A DNA stretch of 64,000 bases, taken from contig NC_021674.1 in NCBI RefSeq assembly GCF_000247815.1, positions 34,940,612-35,004,611 on the forward strand, read 5' to 3'. Positions 26,011-37,499 of the stretch are shown here, piece after piece. The stretch comes from Ficedula albicollis (taxonomy: Eukaryota; Chordata; Aves; Passeriformes; Muscicapidae). The position numbers were made by a program, and so were the translations under genes. The notes beneath the pieces are model-generated. The model made no database searches. It saw only the letters and a program-made list of their open reading frames with translations, and was not told the origin of the DNA. How positions within the stretch are numbered: the stretch's first letter is position 1; every line of letters begins with the position of its first letter.

Positions 26011-26472
26011 GATCATAGGATCACAGGTTCACACACTGTCAGAGGTTGGAATGCTCAAGCAGGGTCATTTAGAGCAGGCTGCCCAAGACAGCCACACAAC
26101 TTTTAAATACCTCCAAGGAGAGAGATGCCACCACCTCTATGGGCAACCTGTGCCTTTTTTCTGTGTGAAAAAAGTGTCACAGTGAAAAAAGTGCTTCAGT
26201 CCTCATGTCCTGTGTTTCAGTGTGTGTCATTACCTCCTGTTAGTGGGCACCACTGAACACAGCCAGGCTCTGTCTTCTTTACACTCTCCTTCAGGTATTT
26301 GCATACACTCATGAGTAACCCCCTAAGCCTTCCCATCTCCAGGCTGAACAGCCCCAACTCCTTTAACTTTTCATCATAGGAGAGGTGTTCCCAGTCTGTC
26401 ACACATTTAGTGGCCCTTTGGTGGACTCTGCTGTAGCTCCCTGTCTTTCTTGTTCTGGACACAGCAAACTGT
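26011..26472 (-). mobile_element. CR1 LINE fragment (3' region)
   Basis: Plus-strand reading starts GATCATAGGATCACAGG and continues through 'GAGGTTGGAATG', 'GAGCAGGCTGCCCAAGACAG', 'CAGGCTGAACAGCCCCAACTC' and 'TTCTGGACACAGCA'. These are landmarks of avian CR1 in reverse complement, so the element is on the minus strand. About 460 bases remain, corresponding to the 3' end of ORF2 and the 3' UTR. The 107-codon minus-strand frame over 26217-26540 is degraded CR1 sequence, not a host gene. The right edge is approximate. Confidence 0.9.
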
Positions 26473-27798
26473 GATCTATTCAGGAATAACTCCACTGAAT
26501 ATAACATAAACTTAGGGCATTGCACTTTGGATTGAGGCACAGAATATGGATACTAATAAAAGATAGCATCAACTGCCCTTCTTCTCACATAACTAACAAA
26601 TGGATGTTATTTGGTGGAGTAGACTAAGAGATGGTTTTAGTTCAGGCAATCACCCAAATCAAGTTTTGAACAGATTTTGTGTAATGGGACAAGAAGGAAC
26701 TGAGGCTATTACAGCCTGGTAGCATCAGAGCTATCTAAAGACAGGTCCCTATTGCAGAGTTTTCCCCTGAGCACAATCCAATTCATTCAGCTCTGTACAG
26801 AGAAGGCCTAAAGTTTCACCTTTACTGATGTCACATATAGGTTTTTGCTCTAAACCTTCTTTGTTCAGAACATTTTATCTGTTGCTTCTGCACCAACTCT
26901 TATTATTGACCTGGGCTTACACAGAAGTAGGATATAGTCCTTCTGTAACTTTCAAATAGCTTATTCCAGTTGTTCAATAACAGCTGAACCCTTTCCAAGA
27001 GAGGGATGCACAGCAGTTTAGGAAATATGATGCACGTATGACATAAATATGAAACCTACCATTACTTTTGTAAGAAAACATGGACTAGGATTTAAAAATA
27101 ACTATGTGGCTTTTGGCATCAACAAATAATTTTCAGAGAAATCTGTAGTCAAGGTGAATGTCCAGTAATTCTAGCAGTGTAAAATGGTATTTACTTGGCA
27201 AGATTTTTTAGTATCCTCCAGATGCCTTTTTTCTCATCTGTCTTTCAAAGACAACAGATATTTAAACCTAGCATTATCACATCAAGATCTAAGCACATAA
27301 TACTCATGTCTTTTTCCCAAAATACACAGTAGTCTCACTCATACGAGTGTGTTTAAAAACAAATTAAAATGATACTTTATTTAGATCCCACAGGTAGCCT
27401 GGCTGAGCTCTTTGCTACTGAACCAGCTCTGCATTGGGTAAATAACCAAGCAAATACCCAGCACACCGTGGGAGCAGAGTGTGAGAGCTGGCACTGTGAA
27501 TCCTGGCTCTGTGCCTTCACTCCCAAGCTTGGGACCTGCTCAGCCCCTCCCTGGCCTCATGAATTATTACTGCATGCAGCTGGGAAGAGTTTTGAGAGCG
27601 AGGAATAAGGGAAACCTGCACTGGAACAGCTAAAGGCTTGACAACCAGGCATGGTACCAAGACATGAGCTCAGGTCTCGAAGGCAGGAGAGGACCCTGAA
27701 CTGGTGTGTCCTGAATTGTAGGGGCCAGTTGTGTCCCTTAGTATTTGGATCAGTCCAAAGCATTTTACCCTTTCAGAAAAAGAAAAAAAAAAATAAAC
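26473..27798. other. Non-coding sequence, nothing recognised
   Basis: Unique sequence with a slightly GC-richer patch at about 27390-27620. No exon, transposon or RNA gene recognised. It leads into an A-rich tract and the TAAA array. Confidence 0.55.
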
Positions 27799-27830
27799 TA
27801 AATAAATAAATAAATAAATAAATAAAAAAA
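27799..27830. repeat. (TAAA)n microsatellite with A-rich ends
   Basis: Seven TAAA units followed by several A, preceded by an A-rich stretch. It abuts the first 539-bp unit, in the same place where A66 abuts the second unit. The two A-rich tracts may be copies of one ancestral tract. Confidence 0.9.
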
Positions 27831-28367
27831 GAGAGGCTTGTGCTGTTTGCAAGGTGCCCACATAAACAGACAGACCACTTAACGTGAAGAAGTACTTACA
27901 GTCACTCTGTTGACTTTGAAAGATTCATACAGAGAACAGGCAAAAAACCTGATCTTTTTAGCAGATAGAAAAAATATATAACTGTAAATCAAGTGAGGGT
28001 AGGAAGTCAGATAAATTTCAAAACTAATATTCTCCACTGACATTTTTCAGGGGTTTTTTTAAGACAATGCCAACATTATAGTTAATTAGTCCCAACCATT
28101 ACACTAGGATCAGAAGTCCCACACACCCTTGGAAATGGCTCATAATGTGAAATCCAGCTTCTACAGTGTTTGTATAAATAGGTAAGTATTAACTACTCAA
28201 AAACTCCACTGAAAACATGAAAAAGAAGCTCTGAGAATCTTCCATGTATCCATAGAATCTTTTATTAACTTGGTGGGTTTTCAGAATGCAGCTTTTAGTA
28301 GTAAACATCATCATTACTGAAGTACAGTTAAATCAAAATTGCTGCATAATTGAGTAACACTGCAATT

Positions 28368-28438
<71 letters not shown>

Positions 28439-28974
28439 AGGCTTGTGCTGTTTGCAAGGTGCCCACATAAACAGACAGACCACTTAACGTGAAGAAGTAC
28501 TTACAGTCACTCTGTTGACTTTGAAAGATTCATACAGAGAACAGGCAAAAAACCTGATCTTTTTAGCAGATAGAAAAAATATATAACTGTAAATCAAGTG
28601 AGGGTAGGAAGTCAGATAAATTTCAAAACTAATATTCTCCACTGACATTTTTCAGGGGTTTTTTTAAGACAATGCCAACATTATAGTTAATTAGTCCCAA
28701 CCATTACACTAGGATCAGAAGTCCCACACACCCTTGGAAATGGCTCATAATGTGAAATCCAGCTTCTACAGTGTTTGTATAAATAGGTAAGTATTAACTA
28801 CTCAAAAACTCCACTGAAAACATGAAAAAGAAGCTCTGAGAATCTTCCATGTATCCATAGAATCTTTTATTAACTTGGTGGGTTTTCAGAATGCAGCTTT
28901 TAGTAGTAAACATCATCATTACTGAAGTACAGTTAAATCAAAATTGCTGCATAATTGAGTAACACTGCAATTGC
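27831..28974. repeat. Identical 539-bp duplication separated by A66
   Basis: Copy 1 is 27831-28369, positions 28370-28435 are 66 A, and copy 2 is 28436-28974. I compared the copies line by line and saw no difference over 539 bp. The period is 605 bp. Copy 1 joins the A tract directly after CAATTGC, whereas copy 2 continues after CAATTGC into unique DNA (CATAAGG), so copy 2 has the native right flank. The unit holds no recognised gene; a TAG/GTAAGTAT donor-like site is present once in each copy. It may be a very recent tandem duplication or two contig ends wrongly kept beside a homopolymer. Confidence 0.96.
28370..28435. repeat. A66 homopolymer
   Basis: Sixty-six uninterrupted A between the two 539-bp units. 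There is no retrotransposed sequence immediately upstream that would make it a poly(A) tail, because what lies upstream is a copy of the downstream DNA. Confidence 0.95.
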
Positions 28975-31900
28975 CATAAGGATTCAAGCACTACAGTCAA
29001 CCAATTTATGAGATAGCCTGGCATTAGAAAAAAGGGGGGAAGGGGCACAGCATTAAAATTTTCCTCATAGTTACCTGGAACTCTAAACTTCTTGACTGAA
29101 GTGCTTTGGCTACTAAACAATCACATAAACAATCACAGCAATGCATACTTTGACAACTTTAATGCTCTGCTTAGAAAACAAAGAAGGGACTTGTTGCACG
29201 TGCATATATAGACATATATAGATAATTTTCATAACATTTACATGAAGTTTATGGGACAACAGATATCACAACGCTGTGTGATATCACTCTGGCCTCATCT
29301 TCTGTTCCACACACATGGAAAAGACACCTGCAGCTGTGAAAACAGGTACTTAAAGCAAGTTTGTGTGGTTGTAGACCCTGTGGAAGGCTGGGTATATGAT
29401 GAACATTACAACAAGGTGTTCCACATTAGAGAATTCATAATATGTGTTATGAGGTGTGGTAACAGTAAGGCATCTTTAGGAATGTTAGAAGGGTTAAGAA
29501 CTGTCTGGTAGACCCAGAGTACTGGCTGGGGGATGGCTCTAAAGTTGTTGTTGTCAAGAATCAATACCTTGTCCCCTGGATACCAGATTTTGAAAATAAT
29601 GTTTCTTGCCACTGAGAGGTCACCTTTGAATGAAAAACACACAACAGCTATTCAGCAACAACACATCTGATATGTGGGAAGGGTACATGAGGAAGTCTAC
29701 CAAAGAGTTTGCTTTTCCCAGTGGCCTTTTTGCCTGTGATCTCAGCCTGTCCCAACATGGCCAGTTAAGCACTGCAATATTTCAGGAATTGCTCTGTCCC
29801 TGGCAGATGACACTGCAGAAAATGGGTGCCTGGATGAGATGGGACCACCTTTGGCCCCTCCAATTTCATTCTGGTACATTTCTGCCTGGTCTGTCAGATT
29901 CCATTTTTGTTTATATTGTTGCATTTTTTTCCCTTTAATGAGCAACATACTTCAGTCCAGCACAGATTGACTGCAACGAACAACAAAGTAACAGGGTGAA
30001 ATTTTAGCATCTATAGGATATATAGGGGCCAAATGGATCCAGAGGTTCTATCTCTCTTACCACTAGCTCTATAATTGTTTAATTCATCTGTATTTTGGCA
30101 ACGCCAAGGAATTCACAATATTGTAGAAGTTATCAGGATGGAGGGATTATTATTGGCATTTTAGTACACAGAAAGCTTAGAAACTTGTTGGACATCTAAG
30201 GTAGCTGGATTTCTCTGATAAGACAATCACTGGTGGTACAGTTATGGCATTCAGATGTTCATCTTTATGTCTCAAGCTCAACAGCCCAGTGAATGGATGG
30301 AGCTGATTATGGCTTGCAGAGTTACTGTTCCGTGTGCATCCATGTGCTCAGTTCACAATTTCAAGGTGAACTTCCACCACAATGACTAAAGAGCATATCT
30401 GTGAAATACCTTTGTATTGTTCCCTCTTCCAAACTACTTTGGCTAAAATAACTTGCCATTGCATCTGCTACTCCTCACTATGTTGTTTTTGTCACACATA
30501 TTTAAGTACAAGGCACATATTTTAAAAAAATTGTTTCTTTTATTTTACCTTATGCCAAAATACACCTGGTGAAAAAAATGACCATGCTACATCTAAGAAT
30601 ATGTAATTGACAAATAATATTTTAATTTCTAATTCAAACTTTCAGTAATGTTATATAATTATATGGTTCTACAGCATATGGATTGGCAATATTCTCCCAT
30701 GTATACCCTTTACAGATGTACAGTGATCTTGGAAAGAGAAGACGAGGGATGAGACATTATACAACACAGTAACACAGAACCCCACAACAATTATTGCTGC
30801 TGCTTTCCAGCATGTTGGAGCAGTTGGTGCTAATGCTTTTTTTTTGTCCTCTTAGTCGAAATGTCACTAGCCACAATCGCTCCTGTTTCCTAATGATCTG
30901 CAGATGACAGTTTGATAGCAGCTGTTGTAGACCAAAGGTATGAAAAATAAACAAAGAATGCATCACCATTAAAAAGCTGAAAGGTTCCTGTAATTACAGA
31001 TCTCCATCAGAGTGCAAAGCCTGCAGTATGCTGACAGCAAGATCTTTCCAATGTATGGATAAAAATTATTCATTGTGACGTTTAAAGAAGGCATGCACAT
31101 GTCAGTAAGTCTGCAGTAATTTGCTTAAATGAAGGAATATCAAATATATAAACTCCTTTTTCCTAGCACTCCACAGAAAAACATCCTTACATACTAGTCG
31201 GAGGCCATCCTTACATATCAGTCAGAAATGACTGGTGAAACTATTGTATTAGCATAAAATTTGTATCTTACCACCTTGACTCTGAATTGCCTACACAAAG
31301 TTCACGCTGTTGTAACATTTTTTATTTCTGATGAGTTTCTTGTGAATTGTGCAGATTAATTATGTGTAACTCAAGTTATCAATTTGCCATGAAAACACTC
31401 ATGAATATAATTGCTAATAATTGCATTTCAAAGTGAAAATTTTCCCATCAAATATTTTACCTTAGACCTTGTTTTCAACTTTGATAGTCACAGCTTTTTC
31501 TTATTGAAGATGATCTTATGTTTTGAAATCCATTCAAGCACAAGATGAAATATAGAAATGCCTGCATTGGGAAAGAAACCAAATCCCAGTGCTCTGGGGG
31601 GAAAAAAGTGAATAAATAAAATTAGATAAGATATGAAAAATTTTGGAATTATCTTATCTTCAAGGTACCTTCTAAGCCAAAACAATCTAAACTTAAATTT
31701 CAGTATGTTCTCCAGAACACTGTATATAAGTTAATAATAGTACTTATTCAACAAACTCTAAACTTTAATAGTGAAAATTTAAGTTTTACTAGATTGGAAA
31801 ACCAGCTGAAGACATGCAGAAAAAAATATTATAAAAATTAATACAAAATTCTGAAAGTTATGATATCTTGTACTTAGAGTTTCTGCATACTCTGTTTTCT

Positions 31901-33149
31901 TTCACTCTGAAACTCACAACTACCAGATATGATGAAGATTTGCTAAAAAGAATTAAAACATATGCTCTTTTTTGTCATGCTTAACCTCTTTTTTGAGTTT
32001 GTGCTACTTTGTCCTGGAAGAAAGGATTCATAATTTTTCATAGCATTGAGCATTTTTTCCCTTGTTAGAGGCATCTAAGAGAAGTGCAGGGCCAAACACA
32101 CAGCATGCCCTCAGCAAGGATTGCATTTCTGCCTCTGCAATTTTTCAGGCACAGCTGAAGTTACTTGAACATCTAACTATTTGATTTACAGATGCAATCA
32201 GGTACCTGCATATACAAGTGATTGTAACTGCAGGTGTTAGATTGGGGACTGTCATTTGAAATTCTGCCTCAAAATTTACAAAATAATTATTGCTGAAATT
32301 ATTTATGTGGATTCATCAAAAGGGTAAGCTTTGATACTTAGTGTTCTCCTCAAGTCAGAAACTTTAAACTTTCGAACATGTTTAAATCCTTTATTTAGTC
32401 TAATCCCTTTCTGTTGGTCTCTGCTCTCATTATCTTCCCTGCTCCATATTTTTTATACCTTGTGTGAACAGAGTCACTTGCCTGGGGAAAAAGGCAACAC
32501 TTACTCTATGTAGCTGTGCACCTGGGCCAGCTTGCAGACTTCCAGGGCTGAAGGATGGGTCAGTCCTTTACTTTTAGGTACAGATGCTGGAAACAAAATT
32601 AAACACTTATGTAAAAATTGGTGTGAGCCATCCACTCCCTCCCTGTGATTCAGACTTCAGCTGCAGCAATGAAATGATTCTCCCTGACATGGGGCTTTAT
32701 GTAAGATTTTACCAACTGAGCATGATGGCCAAAATCTGGCTCCCCATACTATTACTCCATCTAACAAACAATCTCAAAATCAAAGGTAATGTTTTCCCCT
32801 TCTGTCCTTTTAGCTGTCCTTTGCCTGCACTTGTAGGAAGATAATCAATACACACAAAACAGAAAGATAATGGAAGACCTTGCTCTTCAAATGTTTTGCA
32901 TTAAACAAAGTGACATTACCAGGTCACACAGCAATTTGTCCCACAGACAGCTATTGTAAGGACTAATGTCACCTTTACCCATATCTGTAAATGTGCACAT
33001 TAATAAATTTATCTACTAACAATTTAAAAATTACTAAAAGACAACAAGCAAATTACGTGTAATGACACTCTCTGAAATCTTATAGGAACAATAGAAATCT
33101 TCACCTGCTGTGTGCCTGGGCCCTGCCCTAACATTTCTGTGTTTTCCAG
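28975..33149. other. AT-rich non-coding stretch
   Basis: No transposon or gene recognised. The segment about 31290-31460 is rich in TAAT/ATTA words and has the texture of a conserved non-coding element (inference only). A small repeat of CATCCTTACATA(C/T) occurs at about 31184 and 31207. A 208-nt exon-shaped interval (acceptor TTTTAG near 32577, donor-like GTAATG near 32786) was judged too weak to call. Confidence 0.5.
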
Positions 33150-33185
33150 ACTGTAGAAGGGCCATTAGGGTGACACATTGCTCAG
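33150..33185 (+). other. Candidate 36-nt microexon
   Basis: All splicing elements line up: a branch-point match CCCTAAC at 33126-33132, a pyrimidine-rich stretch ending GTTTTCCAG at 33149, 36 nt, then CTCAG/GTAAGAG at 33181-33189, which fits the donor consensus. The length is a multiple of three. Only the frame starting at the third base is free of stops, reading CRRAIRVTHCS. No partner exon is identified and the peptide is not recognised. It could belong to a coding gene, to a long non-coding RNA, or be chance. Confidence 0.3.
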
Positions 33186-36102
33186 GTAAGAGCTGTATTG
33201 ATGACCACTGTATTTACTGTTCCTGCACAAGACCAAGCATTCCACTGTGCCTGTGGAAAACTCTGTGGCCCATAGAGGAAAAAACCTACAACACTGAAGA
33301 CTGCCTTTTTATGGGCTCTGCCAAATGCTGTACATTTTAATCATATAAATGATTCCAAAAAGTCAACCATGACAAAGAAGATTTTAGTATTTTATTTAAT
33401 TATCTCTGGTAATAATTTTGTTCTTTCCCTTTTACATTAATTTTATCTCCCTTCTTTAAGATAATAGATAATGTAACCCTCTTCTGCAAAAGTGGTGTCT
33501 AGCTCATTCAGTTTAGCCTGGCAGTTTTCCAGATCATTAAAGATATTTTTCAGTCTTAAATATTGGCTATGACACTCTCTACTCTGTCTAGATTAAAGTT
33601 AGGAGTGTATGTCATATGTTTTCCTTTCATACTCCCTTACAGGATGCATGTTGGTAAAATTCATAAATAGAAATTACAAAAGCTATTCTTACTTGCCTGG
33701 ACTCCTGTGAGGGCAAAGTAAAATTTTCCCCAAGCAATACTGAAAAGAACAGAAAATTTAAATAACAAAAAATTAAATTAAAAAAAATACCATTAGGTTT
33801 TCCCAAGCAAAAATGCAAATTAATTAATCATGTTATCTGGAGAACAGTAACAGGAATTAAAATCAGCATCTCAGGAAGAGGAGCATCTCTGGGTAGTACC
33901 AGTGCCAGGAGAGCTTTAGCAGAGTGTATGAACAAGGAGTCAGGCAAGAAAGATTTAATTTTCTCAGCGTTCCAGAGCATCTGCCAATCTCCATTGAGAA
34001 AGAACTTTTTTTCTGCAAAGTGAAATGGCAGCCCTACACAAGGCAAAGCTCTGGGCACACAAAATTGCATGAGGTAACATTTCATAGCCATGGGGCTGAA
34101 ACATGTCCTGCTGCTAATTCCTGAATCACACCACAGGTCATCAACAGGGTAATTAGAAAGATTTCTACTGACATCAGCAGGCCTTGGGCCAGGCTCCAAG
34201 CAAGGTGTAAGTGTATGACTGGTGATGGCACACAGACAAGGACTTTGCATCAAGCTGTAGATGTTATCTGGGATGTAAATGCAGAATCTGGTTATTATGA
34301 TTCCACACTGAAATCTGAAAACATATTTCTGCTTCTTAATTTCATAAGATAAGGATAATTACAAAGGAAATTAGAATAGAATGACAAATGTGGCTGGGGG
34401 TTAGTAGTCATTAACATATAGAGATTGGCTAGGATGCTGCTGTGGGAGAGAATGATGCCAAATGAGACGTTAAAAGGGAGCAAATGCCAAAATTGTCTAA
34501 CATCATTTCTCTTAATAATACAAAGAGTAGTTAAAGGGGGTGAAAAGCACCACCCCAAGATAACTTTAAGGTGGAAATTTAATGCTTTTAAGAATTAGAA
34601 ATTCCTTACTGAAAACTTCTAATTATTCTGTATTTCCAGTTACACCCTTTATAAATTAGCTTGGAGAGGTTGTGATGTTCTCTATGGCTATGGAAAATTA
34701 TGGAATGCAGCAAAACAAATTATGAGAACCCCCTAGAAATCAATTAGTGCCTTTCACCCTTCTCCAGGACCTGTCATGCTGCATTGGAAGGAACCATGAT
34801 CCCAATGCCACCAACCACACACTTGTTGATTGCAATGTGATTTTTGGTGAATCCAGTCTTCCCACCATGTATAGTCCTTGGTACTTCCTATGGTGATATG
34901 CAGAGGTTTTGGAGTCTCTCATACTCCACACGATTAACTTTTGTATTTGGCTAAGAAAGAAAGAAAGCTTTTTTTTAATATCTCATTGTTGGTCAACATG
35001 ATTTTGGGAAATCTTATCCCTCACTATGATTCAAAGAGGAAGATAAAGCACACCAGAGACAAAACAATCTGTGGGAACTTCTTTCTTTTAGATTAACATA
35101 TAAATATTTTTTAATATTACCAAACACTTTGAATTGTCAACCCTTAAACAACTCAACAGACCATCCTTCCCCTGCATGGCACTCTCTTCACTCCCACTTG
35201 GGAATCAACAAAACTGCTACCACAGCTGCAAAAAATCAACACAGTTCTCTCTGCATCTACTAGTGCATGATAGAGGCTAGCCCTTGATTATTTCTGTCTT
35301 TTGGAAACACAGTGAGTGCATACCAGCCTATGAAATGGCTGCAGTGTGCAACAAAGAGAAGGGCAAAAACCTTTAAAGAAGTGTCGTGTTTTAACAGGCC
35401 ATGACACAGCCTTGGCATGTGCCAAGGGGGAAGGCAGAGGGAGCTGCCTGGGAAACATGTAATGTTTACCTTCCTGACACAGGAACATTTTTCCTGGGCC
35501 TGTCATCACTTCTCTTGAATAATTGCCTGGAGGAAAGCAAATGGTTTATACTGCTTCTGTAAGAACAAACCAGTCTGCCTGCCAGCATCACTGGGGCAAG
35601 GCTGTCCCTCTCCCCAGACATGGGGCTGGGTCTTAACTTGCTCAATAAGCTTTGAAGCAAAATACAGAGTGGGTAAGTTGTAAGATACATGATGTAAGAG
35701 TCAGTATCTGGAGTTAGGGAAAGGAAGGAAGGAAGTGGATGCAACACCTCTATGAAAAATTCTTCCTGGAAGAAAGCATCTTCATAAAGTCTGGAAAATA
35801 ACCACTCCTTTGTGAGTATGGGAAAGCACAGGGAGGATGTTTCAGATGCCTGAATTGCCATACCAAGCACGTACAGCTACACTGCCCCTCAAATAGTCCT
35901 AGTCAGGACAGACAGACAGTATGATGCTTGCAAGTGTGCAGCTGCACTCCTCTGTGTTGACAGTATTACTGGAATTTGTGCACACCTTTAATAAATGACA
36001 CAGTAAAATGTTGTCAGGGTTGACCACATTTTCCATTCCAGAGGGAAAGGTGTGGCTAAGCATTGGGCTTGTTTTGGGACCAAGCACCAAACGCTGTTAA
36101 AA
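33186..36102. other. AT-rich sequence, nothing recognised
   Basis: Unique DNA. Open frames of up to 141 codons on the minus strand (33828-34253) show no family motif that I can identify. No transposon ends or structural RNA found. Confidence 0.55.
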
Positions 36103-36180
36103 GTACTATTGAGAATATAACACCCTTCTTTCAATCTGTCTGTACTATTGAGAATATAACACCCTTCTTTCAATCTGTCT
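36103..36180. repeat. 39-bp tandem duplication
   Basis: Two adjacent, apparently identical 39-bp units beginning GTACTATTGAGAATATAAC (36103-36141 and 36142-36180). The unit has no recognised function. Confidence 0.95.
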
Positions 36181-36800
36181 GGGGGACTAATTTTTGGTAA
36201 TATGACAGATACAGTCACATCTTTCTCCAGCAGATCCATTTCAAATCAGATCTGAAGAAACACTTCAGAAGACAAAACAAAGATGAAAAAGGACCTAGGC
36301 TCTCCAGACAGTTGTCTGGATGCTTTTCTTTTGTTCATAGTGTTCTGCTGCATTCCAGAATCCAAGCAAAAAGGGAAAGGAGGAAGATTTTCTGATGGGC
36401 AAATGTATGTGTCTCAGCTTGGAGTGGCCACAGAGAGAATTCCTCTCTGCTTTACAGTGAGTGACTGATTTGTCTGTTACAGGACAGGACAGTGAGATGT
36501 AAGAAGAAAATGTTTGCTTTATAATTTAAAAGCATTGTTTGAATTCCTTTTCTTTTACAAAATTTTCGACAAGGAAGGCACCCTTTGCATTAAAGTGCAG
36601 GATAGGAACTAGCCACTCTTTAGAGCTACTGGAGAAGTAGTTCTTCACTGTGAGAAAAAATATGTGGATCTTTTCTTTCAGACTGAATTTAGAGAACACC
36701 TGTTTTTAGTCCAAACAGGGGGCAGTCAACGAAACTTACATGTGCGTCCAGAGAAGATTTTCCTTTGTCACTTATTTTATGCCTAGATCTGAGAGTTTTG
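36181..36800. other. Non-coding sequence, nothing recognised
   Basis: Unique sequence between the 39-bp duplication and the A-rich open frame. No gene or repeat family recognised. Confidence 0.5.
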
Positions 36801-37079
36801 ATGGCACTTAATCAAGTAGAAAAAAAAATTGGAGAAAAATGCAATATAGAGAAAATAGTAGAGGTAGTTATGCATTTGGTAGAGGTACAGAGAGAGATAA
36901 CAGTCCCTTTGCTACCAAAAGAAAATGGGTCAGCAAGGTTAAAAGGTACTGGAAGCAACACTGATGGCAATGTAATTTCTGAAAATGAAAATGGTTATGA
37001 TTTTTATTGGCCTGTAGAAGAACTACATGGTAATAGTACTGCAGCTGGTGAATCTCAAAAGGCAGCTGAGGAATAAAAG
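36801..37079 (+). other. A-rich open frame of unknown origin
   Basis: An ATG at 36801 opens a 92-codon frame ending in TAA at 37077-37079; the frame is also open upstream to about 36765. It starts MALNQVEKKIGEKC and later contains acidic and Asn-rich stretches (around SENENGYDFYW). Codons are strongly A-ending, as in retroviral gag or pol, and the protein-like composition differs from the random frames around it. No zinc knuckle, protease or polymerase motif is visible. It may be a fragment of an endogenous retrovirus, a lost or lineage-specific exon, or chance. Confidence 0.22.
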
Positions 37080-37305
37080 CATGAGGTGCTGCCAAATGAC
37101 CTCCTGGGCTGCCATGACACCATCAGTTCCAGTGGGGATGTGCTACTCAGACTTCCCTACAGGATGCTTCAGCCCATCAGCTCTGGAAAAGGTGAAAGGC
37201 ACAGAAGTTCATTTTAGGTTTTAGCAGTGTAAATACTTATGAGGATATTTTGCTCCCTTGTCCCCCCTGCTTCCCTTGGCTGCAATGGAACCAGGAACAG
37301 CCAGA

Positions 37306-37499
37306 AATGCAAGGCACCACTGCCACTGGCAGTGAGAGGGTGGTGCTTGGGGACAGTGCCCTGTCTCCCACCACACATCAGCTCTGGGTCTCCCACCACA
37401 CATCAGCTCTGGTCTGAATGCAAGGCACCACTGCCACTGGCAGTGAGAGGGTGGTGCTTGGGGACAGTGCCCTGTCTCCCACCACACATCAGCTCTGGT
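37306..37499. repeat. 111-bp tandem duplication with nested 25-bp duplication
   Basis: Copy 1 runs 37306-37416; copy 2 starts at 37417 and matches the first 83 bp. Copy 1 also holds two copies of a 25-bp segment starting GTCTCCCACCACACATC (37363-37387 and 37388-37412), whereas copy 2 has one. The locus therefore records at least two separate duplication steps. It is GC-rich, and the 130-135-codon frames through it on both strands follow from the repeated sequence. Confidence 0.95.

Noticed and set aside
26217..26540. 107-codon minus-strand frame that could look like a small gene
   Set aside because: It lies on a CR1 fragment and reads through its degraded 3' region.
32577..32785. Exon-like interval with an ATG, acceptor TTTTAG and donor-like GTAATG
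   Set aside because: The donor is weak, the peptide has no recognisable character, and similar combinations are frequent in 64 kb.
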